Below are positions 16,624-25,908 of a stretch of DNA of 64,000 nucleotides, in pieces; position 1 is the stretch's first letter; the number at the start of each line of letters is the position of its first letter. Both the position numbers and the translations under genes were made by a program. Source of the DNA: Streptomyces griseus (GTDB lineage: Bacteria > Actinomycetota > Actinomycetes > Streptomycetales > Streptomycetaceae); NCBI RefSeq assembly GCF_001715295.1, contig NZ_MDKB01000002.1, positions 889,522-953,521 on the forward strand. Reading direction: 5' to 3'. The notes beneath the pieces are model-generated. The model had not been told where the DNA came from. It did no database searches and saw nothing but the letters and a program-made list of their open reading frames with translations.

Positions 16624-17969
16624 CCACCCAGATCTACGTCGCCACCTCCCTGTACGGCACGGCCGTACTCGCCGCCGCGCTCGACGCGGGCCGCTTCCCG
16701 GCCGCCGGGCGCCGGGTCCTGCTGCTGTGCGACACGGCGGCCGTCCCGGAGGCCGCGCCCTCCGTCGGCGCCCTGCCCGGATTCGAGGCGCTGCGCACCC
16801 GCTTCGACGAGGTGCGCTCCTGGAACGACACCGTCTCCCCCCACCACCCGGCCGCCTGGACGCCCCGCGCCGACGACGTCCCCCTGTGGGAACGCCATCT
16901 GCGGCGTGCCTGGCACCTCGGGGACGACGAGGTCGAGCTGGTGCTCCCCTCGCCGCACACCGCCCCGGCGCTGACTCTCGCCCAGATCCTCACCGGCGGC
17001 CCGGTCACCGTCTACGCCGACGGGATCGATGCCTACGGCCCCACCGGCGGCAGACTCCCCCCGCTGGTCGGCACCCGGGTACGGCGGCTGCTCCTCCCCG
17101 ACCTGGTGCCCGGCCTGCGTCCGCTGCTGCTGCGCGAGTTCGGGGTGGAGCCCGAGCCGCTCCCGGCCGAGGCGCTGCGCACGGTTCTCGGTGAACTGGC
17201 GGACGGATCCGGGCCGTGGGCCCTTCCGTCCGGCCCGGCGCTCCTTCTGGGCGAGGGCCTCTCCGCCGCCGGGCTGATCTCCCCGGCCGAGGAGGAGGAG
17301 CTCCATCTGCGCATGGTGCGCGAGACCGTCGCCCTGGGCCACACCCGTCTGCTGTTCCTCCCGCCCGCGCAGGAACCGGTCCCCTGGTCCTCGGCCCTGG
17401 CCGCCGAGGCCGCCGGGCTCGGTGCCGAACTCACCGTGCCGGACGCCGGTCCGTCCGGCGGCCCCGCCCTCCCGGAGGCCCTCTACGAGCGGATACGCCC
17501 GGCCCTGGTCGTCGGCTGCTCCGCGACCGCGCTGTTCACCGCGGCCACCCTGTACGGGCTGCCCGTCGCCACGTCGGGCACCGGCATGCTGCTGGAGCGC
17601 CTGACCCCGTACGAGAACCCGGCGCGGACCGCGGCCACGATCGCCGACGCCCTGCTGCCCGGCCTCGCGGACCCGGCCGCCGTCGCCGGCCGGTCGACGC
17701 CCACGGCGGCGGACGTGTCCCGGGCCCTGGGCGGCCTGCTGCCGGCGGTCGGATTCGCCATGCAGCCCAGGGTCCTCCCCGGCCTCCGCCCGGCCGCCGA
17801 GAGCTATCTGTCGGAGCATCTGGACGCCCGTACCTGGCGCTACTTCAAGCGCCGCCGCCTGGTGTCGCTCGCGCTGCCCGGCGTGGTTCCCCACCGCCTC
17901 GCCTTTGTCCGCCGGAGCACCACACTCCGGCGCCTGGCGCGGCGGGCCCGGGCGGTGGCCCGCCGCTGA
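16620..17969 (+). CDS. polysialyltransferase-like protein with degenerate HP motif (copy 1)
   Basis: A 449-residue POLYST-family protein, paralogous along its whole length to the protein at 19580-20926 (TQIYVATSLYGTAVLAAALDAGRF, SWNDTVSPHHPAAW, VYADGIDAYGP, ELHLRMVRETV, LTPYENPARTAATI). The acidic-Gly motif appears as A-D-G at 133-135. The HP motif found in the paralogue as KPHP is here LFLPPAQEP (Pro249 in place of His), and the S-T pair is A302-T303. Since the His of this motif is catalytically important in bacterial sialyltransferases, this copy may be inactive, use another donor, or serve as a partner subunit. It is coupled to the GT2 gene by a GTGA overlap, with AGGAGG 10 nt upstream. 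Confidence 0.75.
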   Translation: MTTQIYVATSLYGTAVLAAALDAGRFPAAGRRVLLLCDTAAVPEAAPSVGALPGFEALRTRFDEVRSWNDTVSPHHPAAWTPRADDVPLWERHLRRAWHLGDDEVELVLPSPHTAPALTLAQILTGGPVTVYADGIDAYGPTGGRLPPLVGTRVRRLLLPDLVPGLRPLLLREFGVEPEPLPAEALRTVLGELADGSGPWALPSGPALLLGEGLSAAGLISPAEEEELHLRMVRETVALGHTRLLFLPPAQEPVPWSSALAAEAAGLGAELTVPDAGPSGGPALPEALYERIRPALVVGCSATALFTAATLYGLPVATSGTGMLLERLTPYENPARTAATIADALLPGLADPAAVAGRSTPTAADVSRALGGLLPAVGFAMQPRVLPGLRPAAESYLSEHLDARTWRYFKRRRLVSLALPGVVPHRLAFVRRSTTLRRLARRARAVARR

Positions 17970-17975
17970 CGGCTC

Positions 17976-19124
17976 TCAGCCCAGCAGGCGGGTCAGCCCG
18001 AGGCGGGTCCACAGCAGGGCTGCGGTGAAGGAGAGCGCGGTCGTGGCGGCCGTCACGCCCACCACGAGGGCGGCGGCCGCCGGCCAGGCCAGGTCCGTCG
18101 TGACCAGCGCGTCGGTGAGGAGGCCCAGGATCAGCACGTGCACCATGTACGCGCCGAACGAGGCCCCCGCCAGCCGGTTCAGCGCCGGGACCAGGCGGTC
18201 CGGAACGCGCAGACGGTGCAGGGCGAGCAGCACCCCCGCGCTGAACGCGGCGACCAGGACACTCGCGTACGGGATCGTGTAGTGCACCCCGTGCTGGTAC
18301 GCGACGATCGCGGCCAGGGCGGCCCCGGCGGGCAGGAGCCACAGCAGGCGGCGCCGGGCGGACCTGCCGGCGGGCAGCGCGAGCAGCAGGGCGCCGAGTA
18401 CGGCGTAGACGAGCTGGTACGGGCCGAAGCCCCAGCCGAAGCGCGGCAGATCGAGATCCGTGAGGGTGGACAGGTCGCCGAAGAGGGACGGAGCCGCGCC
18501 GAGGACGAGCAGGCCCGCGCCGAGCCCCCAGGGGCGTCTGCCGGACTTCACCAGGGCGGCGAAGGCCAGCAGCATGATGACGGGGATGTAGGCGTACAGG
18601 TACCAGAGGTGGTAGGCGGGGCGCACCGAGGCGAACAGCGAGTCGAGGGCCAGATCGCCGACGGGGACGTCGCCGGTACCGCGCAGCCGGCCCCACGCCA
18701 GGTAGATCACGGTCCACACGGCGAGGGGGACGACGATCCGCACGATCCGCCGCCACAGTTGCCGGCCGTCCCTGACCGGGGCGCCGACGAGCACCACCCA
18801 TCCGGCGATCGCGAAGAACAGGGGGACGGCGAAGCGGCCGGCGGAGTCCGCGACGAGGCCGGCCCAGTACGTGCCGGGGCCGTTCGAGGCCTCGCGGCCG
18901 GCCGTGTTCACGAAGGCGGAGCCGGTGTGGCAGAGGATCACACCGACCGAGCAGAGCAGCCGGATCAGATCGATGTCGTACCGGTGTTCGCGGCGCTCGC
19001 GTGGAGCCGGGGCCGCCTCCGCGGCGACGGCCGGCTGTGCGGGGGCGGGGATCGCTGATCCGTCCGGTGCGGCGGGGGGCGGCGGGGAGGCGGCGGAGGA
19101 AGGCGAGGAGGCTGAGGATGGCAT
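17976..19124 (-). CDS. membrane O-acyltransferase (Acyltransferase_3 family)
   Basis: A 382-residue integral membrane protein of the Acyltransferase_3 (OafA/WecH) family. After a low-complexity Ser/Pro/Ala N terminus of about 45 residues comes YDIDLIRLLCSVGVILCHTGSAF (catalytic-type His at about residue 65), followed by about ten membrane segments including FAVPLFFAIAGWVVLVGAPV and YHLWYLYAYIPVIML. Such enzymes O-acetylate sugars of surface polymers, which fits its place between the two GT2-POLYST pairs; it ends 6 bp from copy 1. The upstream region carries TGAAC repeats and an 18-bp tandem repeat. Family secure, substrate inferred. Confidence 0.85.
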   Translation of the reverse strand: MPSSASSPSSAASPPPPAAPDGSAIPAPAQPAVAAEAAPAPRERREHRYDIDLIRLLCSVGVILCHTGSAFVNTAGREASNGPGTYWAGLVADSAGRFAVPLFFAIAGWVVLVGAPVRDGRQLWRRIVRIVVPLAVWTVIYLAWGRLRGTGDVPVGDLALDSLFASVRPAYHLWYLYAYIPVIMLLAFAALVKSGRRPWGLGAGLLVLGAAPSLFGDLSTLTDLDLPRFGWGFGPYQLVYAVLGALLLALPAGRSARRRLLWLLPAGAALAAIVAYQHGVHYTIPYASVLVAAFSAGVLLALHRLRVPDRLVPALNRLAGASFGAYMVHVLILGLLTDALVTTDLAWPAAAALVVGVTAATTALSFTAALLWTRLGLTRLLG

Positions 19125-19579
19125 GGTCCTCGAAGGCTATGAACGCCGGGCGACGGGGTGAACTCCGCCCGGATGAACAGTGGCTTCGTCCGGGTGAACA
19201 GTCGCGTCGCCCGGGTGTCGCGCAGGTGGAGTTCCGGTGCCTACCCGGCCTCCGATGCCTACCCGGCCTCCGATGCCTACCCGGCCTCCGATGCCTACCC
19301 GGCCTCCGATGCCTACCCGGCCTCCGATGCCTGCCCGCCTCCCGTGCCTACCCGGCGCTCTCGCGCCTGCCCGGCGCTCCCCCCGCCTCCCTCACGCTCC
19401 CGCGCCTCCCCACGTTCCCGTGCCTACCGGCACTCCCGTGCCACCCCCACCGCTCCCGCGCCTCCCTCATGCTCGCGTGTCTGCCGGCGCTCCCGCGCCT
19501 CCCCGGCGCTCCGGTGGCGGCATCCGGCCGATACTCGGCGTACCGCCGCCCCGGCCGGGGCGGCGGCCCCGGGGCCCGG
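19125..19579. other. intergenic region with direct repeats and minisatellite
   Basis: 455 bp between the acyltransferase start and the end of POLYST copy 2. It holds four TGAAC direct repeats (19140, 19159, 19174, 19195), a perfect five-copy 18-bp tandem repeat (19238-19327) and a degenerate C-rich continuation of that repeat to about 19515. Open frames here are artefacts of a repeat period divisible by three. Confidence 0.7.
19238..19327. repeat. 18-bp tandem repeat, five perfect copies, with degenerate tail
   Basis: The unit TGCCTACCCGGCCTCCGA occurs five times head to tail with no variation, then decays into related C-rich units (CGCGCCTGCCCGGCGCTC-like) to about position 19515. There are no spacers, so it is not a CRISPR array. 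Copy number is likely to vary between strains. Confidence 0.9.
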
Positions 19580-20926
19580 TCAGAGGCCGAGGCTGCTGCG
19601 AGTGCGCCGGACGGTGCGGCGGAGCCGCACCGCGGCTCCGCGCGGGCCGCCGCCGGGGAGGGTGAGCCTCTGCAGCCGGCGCCGCTTGAAGTAGTGCTGG
19701 GTCCCGGCGTCGAGGTGGGCCCGGAGCCAGGCCTCGGCCTCCGGGCGGAGCGCCGGGTGGAGACCGGACTGCATGCAGTAACCGATCGTCCGGACCAGCG
19801 GCCCCAGGGTGTCCGGCGCGGTGGCGGGCAACGCCCCGACCGGCTCGCCGCCCTGCTCGTCCAGATCGGGAACGAGGTGGTCGACGATGGTCAGCGGGAT
19901 GCGGTTGCTGTTCTCGTACGGGGTGATGCGGTCCAGGACGAGGCGGGTGCCGACCCGGGCGACGGGGATGCCGTAGTACACCGCGGCCGTGAACATCGCG
20001 GTGGAGAAGCAGCCGACGACGAGGCTGGGGGCACACCGCTCGTAGAGGGTCTCGGCGAGCAGCGGGCTGTCCAGCGTGGTCAGCCGCACCCCCTCCGCGG
20101 CGGCGGCGTCGTCCAGGGCCCGGGAGTAGCGGGCCGGTGCGGTGGGGTGGGGCTTGAAGAGGATCGAGGTGTGGCCCGCGCGCGCCGCGCCCCTCAGCAT
20201 GCGCAGGTGCAGGTCCTCCTCCTCCTCGGGCGTCAGGATGCCCAGGGCGGCGAGGTACTGGCCCAGGAGTACGGCGGTGGGCGCTTCCGCCTCGACGGCC
20301 GCGAGCCGGCGGTCGCCGTCGGCGGCGCGCGCGATTTCGCCGAGCACCTTACGGAAGGCGTCGTCGGGCACGAGTTCGGGTTCGACACCGGATTCGGCGA
20401 GCAGCAGCGGCTTCAGCCCGTTCACCAGGTCCAGGTGGAGGACCCGCTGGATACGGCAGGCGATGGACCTCGGAACCTTGTTGCGGGTCGGGCCGTAGCT
20501 CATCAGGCCGTCGGCGTAGACGTGCACGGCGCTCTCGGAGAAGATCGCGGCCAGTGCGCGGGCCGGGTTGACCTGGATCGACTCGACGGCGAGGTCGACG
20601 GGTTCTCCGGGGGCGATCCCCCAGGCGAGGCGGAAGGCCCGCTGCCACAGCTCGGTCTCCTCCGAGCGGGGGCCCCAGCCGCTCGGGTGGTGCGGGCTGA
20701 TCGCCTCGTTCCAGTCGACGACGGAGTCGAAGCGGGCGGCGATGTCTCCGTAGCCGCGCATCTCCTCGAGCCGGAGGGCGGTTTCGGGTATCTCCGCGTT
20801 GTTGGAGACGAGCAGGACGCGGCGACTGTCGTGGCCCGGGCCGAACTGGCCGGCGTCCAGGGCCGCCGCGAGTGTGGCCGCCCCGTACAGGGTGGATACC
20901 TGGAAGATCTGGGTGCGCGTGGACAT
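19580..20926 (-). CDS. polysialyltransferase-like glycosyltransferase (copy 2)
   Basis: A 448-residue POLYST-family protein, the full-length paralogue of 16620-17969. It keeps the motifs expected of an active GT-B sialyltransferase: A-D-G at 138-140 (VYADGLMSYGP), the H-P motif at 260-261 (LFKPHPTAP) and S-T at 308-309 (CFSTAMF). The start codon is 3 bp downstream of the GT2 stop, so the two are co-translated like the other pair. It probably transfers the CMP-activated nonulosonic acid made by the NeuB/NeuA genes of this locus. No signal peptide or membrane segment is visible; the conserved C-terminal TQHYFKRRRLQRL is basic and could touch the membrane or polymer. Confidence 0.8.
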   Translation of the reverse strand: MSTRTQIFQVSTLYGAATLAAALDAGQFGPGHDSRRVLLVSNNAEIPETALRLEEMRGYGDIAARFDSVVDWNEAISPHHPSGWGPRSEETELWQRAFRLAWGIAPGEPVDLAVESIQVNPARALAAIFSESAVHVYADGLMSYGPTRNKVPRSIACRIQRVLHLDLVNGLKPLLLAESGVEPELVPDDAFRKVLGEIARAADGDRRLAAVEAEAPTAVLLGQYLAALGILTPEEEEDLHLRMLRGAARAGHTSILFKPHPTAPARYSRALDDAAAAEGVRLTTLDSPLLAETLYERCAPSLVVGCFSTAMFTAAVYYGIPVARVGTRLVLDRITPYENSNRIPLTIVDHLVPDLDEQGGEPVGALPATAPDTLGPLVRTIGYCMQSGLHPALRPEAEAWLRAHLDAGTQHYFKRRRLQRLTLPGGGPRGAAVRLRRTVRRTRSSLGL

Positions 20927-20929
20927 GGG

Positions 20930-21895
20930 TCAGGCGGCCTTCTGCTTGTCACGCAGGCGGTTGAGCAGGGTGCTGCGCCTGGTGTCCATCATCGTGAGGG
21001 TGCGGTCGAGCACGGGCTGCGGCATGCGGTGCAGCGCGGCCGTCGATTCCTGGCGCAGGCGCCGGAGCGTGGCGGGTTCGTACGCGTCGGCCTTCTCGTT
21101 GTGGAAGGCGATCATCGCGCAGTAGGTGCGGACGGCCTTCGGCAGGAGGATGTCCGCGTCGCGGTCCTCACGGAGCTGACCGAGCAGCGTGTCGTACGCG
21201 GGGAAGAAGTCCAGTTGGCGTGAGTCCTTGATCTGGGTGAGGGACGTGGTGACGCCCCGCCGGTAGAAGATGCCGTACAGGCTCAGCGCCGCGTACGTAC
21301 GGGCGTTCAGGTGCAGCTGCCAGACCCACAGCCGGTCCTCGGCGGTCCGCAGCCGGGTCGTGAACCGCTGGCCGCCGTCCTCGAAGAGCCGGCGGTGGTA
21401 GATGCCCGCCCAGACGAAGGGGTAGTCCACCATCGTCTCCCACTCCGGTGACGCGATGCCCTCGCGCGGGTCCATGACGGTGTCGCGGAGCCGGGCGGGG
21501 GCCCGCCGTACGACACGGCTGGTGCCGGTGGCCTGGACGTGGTCGGTGCGGGCGAAGTCGCAGTCGAGCTCCTGCGCGGCGTGCAGCAGCCGGGTCAGAT
21601 GGCCCGGGGCGTACCAGTCGTCGCCGTCCAGGAAGGTGACGAAGTCACCGCGGGCGGCGTCGATGCCGCTGTTGCGGGCCGCCGCGATGCCCACGTTCGT
21701 CTCGTGCCGGATGACCCGGGCCTGCGGGAGCCGGTCGGCCCAGCGGTCGACGAGTGCCGGTGTGTCGTCCGTGGAGCAGTCGTCGACCAGCAGGAACTCG
21801 ATGTCCGGATCCGCGTTCCGGGCGAGACTGCCCAGCGTCGCGTCCGCGAAGGGGGCGACATTGTGGAGCGGTACGACAACGGACAGTTTCGGCAC
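20930..21895 (-). CDS. family 2 glycosyltransferase (paralogue of 15616-16623)
   Basis: A 321-residue GT-A enzyme with KLSVVVPLHNV, FLLVDDCSTDDTPALV, NVGIAAARNSGIDAARGDFVTFLDGDDW and TAEDRLWVWQLH, aligned without large gaps to the other GT2 of the locus. The C terminus is also shared (ADILLPKAVRTYCAMIAFH, MMDTRRSTLLNRL). The GTG start at 21895 has GAGGG upstream. Together with the downstream POLYST it forms the second GT2-POLYST pair of the locus. The donor sugar is unknown. The shared extension beyond the catalytic domain suggests both proteins recognise a related acceptor or partner. Confidence 0.88.
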   Translation of the reverse strand: MPKLSVVVPLHNVAPFADATLGSLARNADPDIEFLLVDDCSTDDTPALVDRWADRLPQARVIRHETNVGIAAARNSGIDAARGDFVTFLDGDDWYAPGHLTRLLHAAQELDCDFARTDHVQATGTSRVVRRAPARLRDTVMDPREGIASPEWETMVDYPFVWAGIYHRRLFEDGGQRFTTRLRTAEDRLWVWQLHLNARTYAALSLYGIFYRRGVTTSLTQIKDSRQLDFFPAYDTLLGQLREDRDADILLPKAVRTYCAMIAFHNEKADAYEPATLRRLRQESTAALHRMPQPVLDRTLTMMDTRRSTLLNRLRDKQKAA

Positions 21896-22090
21896 GCGGG
21901 CCCTCGCCTTCGGGTCATGGTCCGCACACGCTAATGAGCCCGGTGGAGGAGCGGGTGTCGCCCGGCCCGACGAACGGTGAACTCTGGGCAGCCGGGAAGT
22001 GACCGGGGCCGGGGCCGCACCCGGGCCCCCTCGCCGGCGGCCCGGCCTGCGCCACTGGGCGGTTCCGGCCCGGCCGTACCGTCCCGAGTC

Positions 22091-22756
22091 TCAGACGCCG
22101 CTGAACGAGAGCTTCGCCGCGAAACCGAGGAACAGCACACCGGCCGCCGACGTGGCGCCGGCCGACAGCCGCCTGCGGCGGCGGAACGCGGCGGACAGGC
22201 GGGTGCCGCCGAATATGAGCGTGGAGAGGTAGAGGAAGCTGCCGATCTGCAGCAGGGTGCCCAGCAGCAGGAACGACAGGGCCGGATAGGCGTATCCCGG
22301 GTCGACGAACTGCACGAAGAAGGAGATCAGGAACAGGATGGCCTTCGGGTTGAACAGGCTCACCACCAGCGCCCGCCGGTAGGGGTGCTCCTGGGACGCC
22401 GGCACCGGAGCGGCAGCGCCTTCCTCCGTCAGCTCGGTCACCCGCCGGTGCCGCTCCCGCCACATCGACACGGCGGCGCGCAGCATCCCGATCGCCATCC
22501 AGGTCAGATAGCCGGCGCCCGCGTACTTGACGACGGCGAAGAGCAGCGGCGTCGTCTGCAGCAGCGAGGCGGCGCCCAGCGCCGACAGCGTCATCAGGAC
22601 CGCGTCCCCGGTCCACACCCCGGCGGCCGCCACATAGCCGGTGCGCACCCCGCGCCGGGCCGCGACGGACAGCACGTACAGCGAGTTGGGCCCCGGGAGC
22701 AGAATGATCATCACGAGGCCGGCGAGATAGGTCGGAAGGTCGGTGACACCCAGCAT
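22091..22756 (-). CDS. LysE family amino-acid exporter (LeuE-like)
   Basis: A 221-residue membrane protein with about six hydrophobic helices and the LysE/RhtB hallmark LLPGPNSLYVLSVAARRGVRTGYVAAAGVWTGD (about 19-51), plus ALVVSLFNPKAILFLISFFVQFVD (about 129-152). Members export neutral or basic amino acids. The ATG at 22756 directly abuts a 38-bp perfect palindrome (22756-22793) that occupies the normal ribosome binding region, so initiation may be controlled there. No regulator gene is adjacent. Confidence 0.88.
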   Translation of the reverse strand: MLGVTDLPTYLAGLVMIILLPGPNSLYVLSVAARRGVRTGYVAAAGVWTGDAVLMTLSALGAASLLQTTPLLFAVVKYAGAGYLTWMAIGMLRAAVSMWRERHRRVTELTEEGAAAPVPASQEHPYRRALVVSLFNPKAILFLISFFVQFVDPGYAYPALSFLLLGTLLQIGSFLYLSTLIFGGTRLSAAFRRRRRLSAGATSAAGVLFLGFAAKLSFSGV

Positions 22757-22793
22757 GGACGGAGTGTCGCACGCGCGTGCGACACTCCGTCCA
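22756..22793. promoter_or_regulatory. 38-bp perfect palindrome at the start codon of the LysE-type gene
   Basis: Two uninterrupted 19-bp arms (right arm GCGTGCGACACTCCGTCCA) meet with no loop, and the left end touches the first base of the start codon. It could be an operator for a dimeric regulator, a cruciform, a hairpin that hides the initiation region, or the terminator of the upstream mutase gene (135 bp past its stop). Confidence 0.6.
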
Positions 22794-22927
22794 GGTGGTC
22801 CAGGATGCGGCGGATCAGTCCTCTTCGCCGTCCGGCAGCCGGTCCACGGAGAGTTCCCTCTCCAGGCCGACGGCCTCCGGCACGGCCGAGGACATCCCCC
22901 GAACCCGCGTGCGCGTGGTCCGGCCGC

Positions 22928-24508
<1,581 letters not shown>

Positions 24509-24756
24509 GTCCTGTGCCTCCCGCTCACGCTACGTATCGGTAACACGTCCTCGCGACGGACTCTAGCGGCGGCGGCCGGGCCGGGGTGATCCGCTCGCTG
24601 GGACCTTGCTCACAGCATGGCGCACGGCGCGCACGCGGCGGGCCCGCCGCGTGCCTCCCCTCGTGCGCGGGATTGGGCAACCGGGCGGGGCGGGAATCCG
24701 TCTCCTGGGAGACCGCGTCACCACCGGGACGGTCGCGGGCGAGCCAGGGGGCGAGC

Positions 24757-25674
24757 ATGAGACGCGTACGGAACGCACGGGCGACGAGCCGGACGGGCGG
24801 AGCGCGCACGGCGACGGCAGCGGCGGCCGGCGTGCTGGCGGTCGCCGTACTCACCGCCGGGTGCCGCGCGGAGGGCGTCGGGGCGTCCGGGCCCCCCGCG
24901 TCGCCGAGGGCTCCGGTCACGGCCGCGAGCCCCACGGACGACGCGAAGCCGGCGGGCGGCACGGCGAGTCCCTCCCCACCGGCGCCCACGTCACCCTCCG
25001 CCCGCCCCACGGGGGCGGCCGGCCCGCGGCCCGCGCCGCGGCCGCGGACCCTGATGTCCTCGGGGGACCGGAGCGAGCGGGTACGGGAACTCCAGGCCAG
25101 GCTGCGCCAGATCGGCCACTTCGACCGCGACCCCACCGGGTACTACGGCACCGTCACGGTGGCGTCGGTGCGGTCGTTCCAGGGCAGGCGGGGCCTGGCC
25201 CGGACGGGCGGGACCGACACCGTGACCTGGGAGCGGCTGCTCGCGATGACGCGGAAGCCGACGCCCCGGGAGCTGACCCCGCCGGCCGCGGAGCCGGCGG
25301 CGGCGCCCGACCCGCGCTGCCTGACGGGCCGGGTCCTGTGCATCAGCAAGAACAGCCGCACCCTGTCCTGGATGATCGACGGCCGGGTCGTGTCGTCGAT
25401 GGACGTGCGCTTCGGCTCGCAGTACACGCCCACCCGCGAGGGCACCTTCTCGGTGTACTGGAAGTCCCGCCACCACGTGTCGACGCTCTACGACTCGCCC
25501 ATGCCGTACGCCATGTTCTTCAGCGGCGGACAGGCGGTGCACTACTCGTCGGACTTCGCTGCCCGCGGCTACGACGGCGCCTCGCACGGCTGTGTGAACG
25601 TCCGGGACGAGGGGAAGATCGCCTCGCTCTTCGCCGAGGTGAGGACCGGCGACAAGGTCGTCGTCCACGGGTAG
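24757..25674 (+). CDS. L,D-transpeptidase lipoprotein with peptidoglycan-binding domain
   Basis: A 305-residue exported lipoprotein: twin basic N terminus, hydrophobic segment and lipobox LTAGC (Cys36), a Pro/Ser/Ala-rich spacer to about 100, a PG_binding_1 domain (DRSERVRELQARLRQIGHFDRDPTGYYG), and a YkuD catalytic domain ending with SHGCVNVRD (His277, catalytic Cys279). L,D-transpeptidases make 3-3 cross-links in peptidoglycan, abundant in Streptomyces and mycobacteria. The ATG at 24757 is preferred because it gives a proper signal peptide and follows an AGGGGG ribosome binding site; longer in-frame readings lack these. Confidence 0.92.
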   Translation: MRRVRNARATSRTGGARTATAAAAGVLAVAVLTAGCRAEGVGASGPPASPRAPVTAASPTDDAKPAGGTASPSPPAPTSPSARPTGAAGPRPAPRPRTLMSSGDRSERVRELQARLRQIGHFDRDPTGYYGTVTVASVRSFQGRRGLARTGGTDTVTWERLLAMTRKPTPRELTPPAAEPAAAPDPRCLTGRVLCISKNSRTLSWMIDGRVVSSMDVRFGSQYTPTREGTFSVYWKSRHHVSTLYDSPMPYAMFFSGGQAVHYSSDFAARGYDGASHGCVNVRDEGKIASLFAEVRTGDKVVVHG

Positions 25675-25726
25675 CGGGCCGGACGGCACCGGCGGCGGGT
25701 CCGGTCGGCGGACGCCGGTGGGAGGT

Positions 25727-25765
25727 GGCGCGGACGGGACCGGGGGAACGTGTCCCGTCCGCGCC
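25727..25765. terminator. bidirectional terminator hairpin after L,D-transpeptidase gene
   Basis: A perfect 14-bp stem (25727-25740 with 25752-25765) and 11-nt loop, 52 bp past the stop codon. It would also stop minus-strand transcripts started at the promoter-like element at 25840-25865. Confidence 0.7.
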
Positions 25766-25839
25766 GGTGCGCTGAGCCGAAGGTACGGGGGGAACCCCGG
25801 CTCGTTGCGCGGCCGATGACCAGTCGGCTCACTCTGTAC

Positions 25840-25865
25840 TGCGCCTGGGCGCCGGGAAACGTCAC
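25840..25865 (-). promoter_or_regulatory. ECF-type promoter-like element, orphan copy A
   Basis: On the plus strand TGCGCC, 15 bases, GTCAC (minus strand GTGAC-N15-GGCGCA, with TTTCC after the GTGACG). The same spacing and core occur before the second sigma gene (copy B) and the unknown gene at 30393-30974 (copy C). Here no minus-strand gene follows within reach, only the terminator at 25727-25765. Confidence 0.4.
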
Positions 25866-25908
25866 ACCAGGAGGCCACCGAGCACCCCGCAGGGCACATA
25901 TGCGCAGG

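Noticed and set aside
19238..19327. CRISPR-like repeat
   Set aside because: The 18-bp units are directly joined without spacers, and no cas gene is present.
15616..21895. Mobile element created by inverted duplication
   Set aside because: The two GT2-POLYST pairs are diverged paralogues, and no transposase, integrase or terminal repeats surround them.
10766..21895. Secondary-metabolite biosynthetic gene cluster (for example aminoglycoside or sugar antibiotic)
   Set aside because: No polyketide, peptide or deoxysugar genes are present; the combination of synthase, CMP-transferase and POLYST proteins points to a surface polymer.
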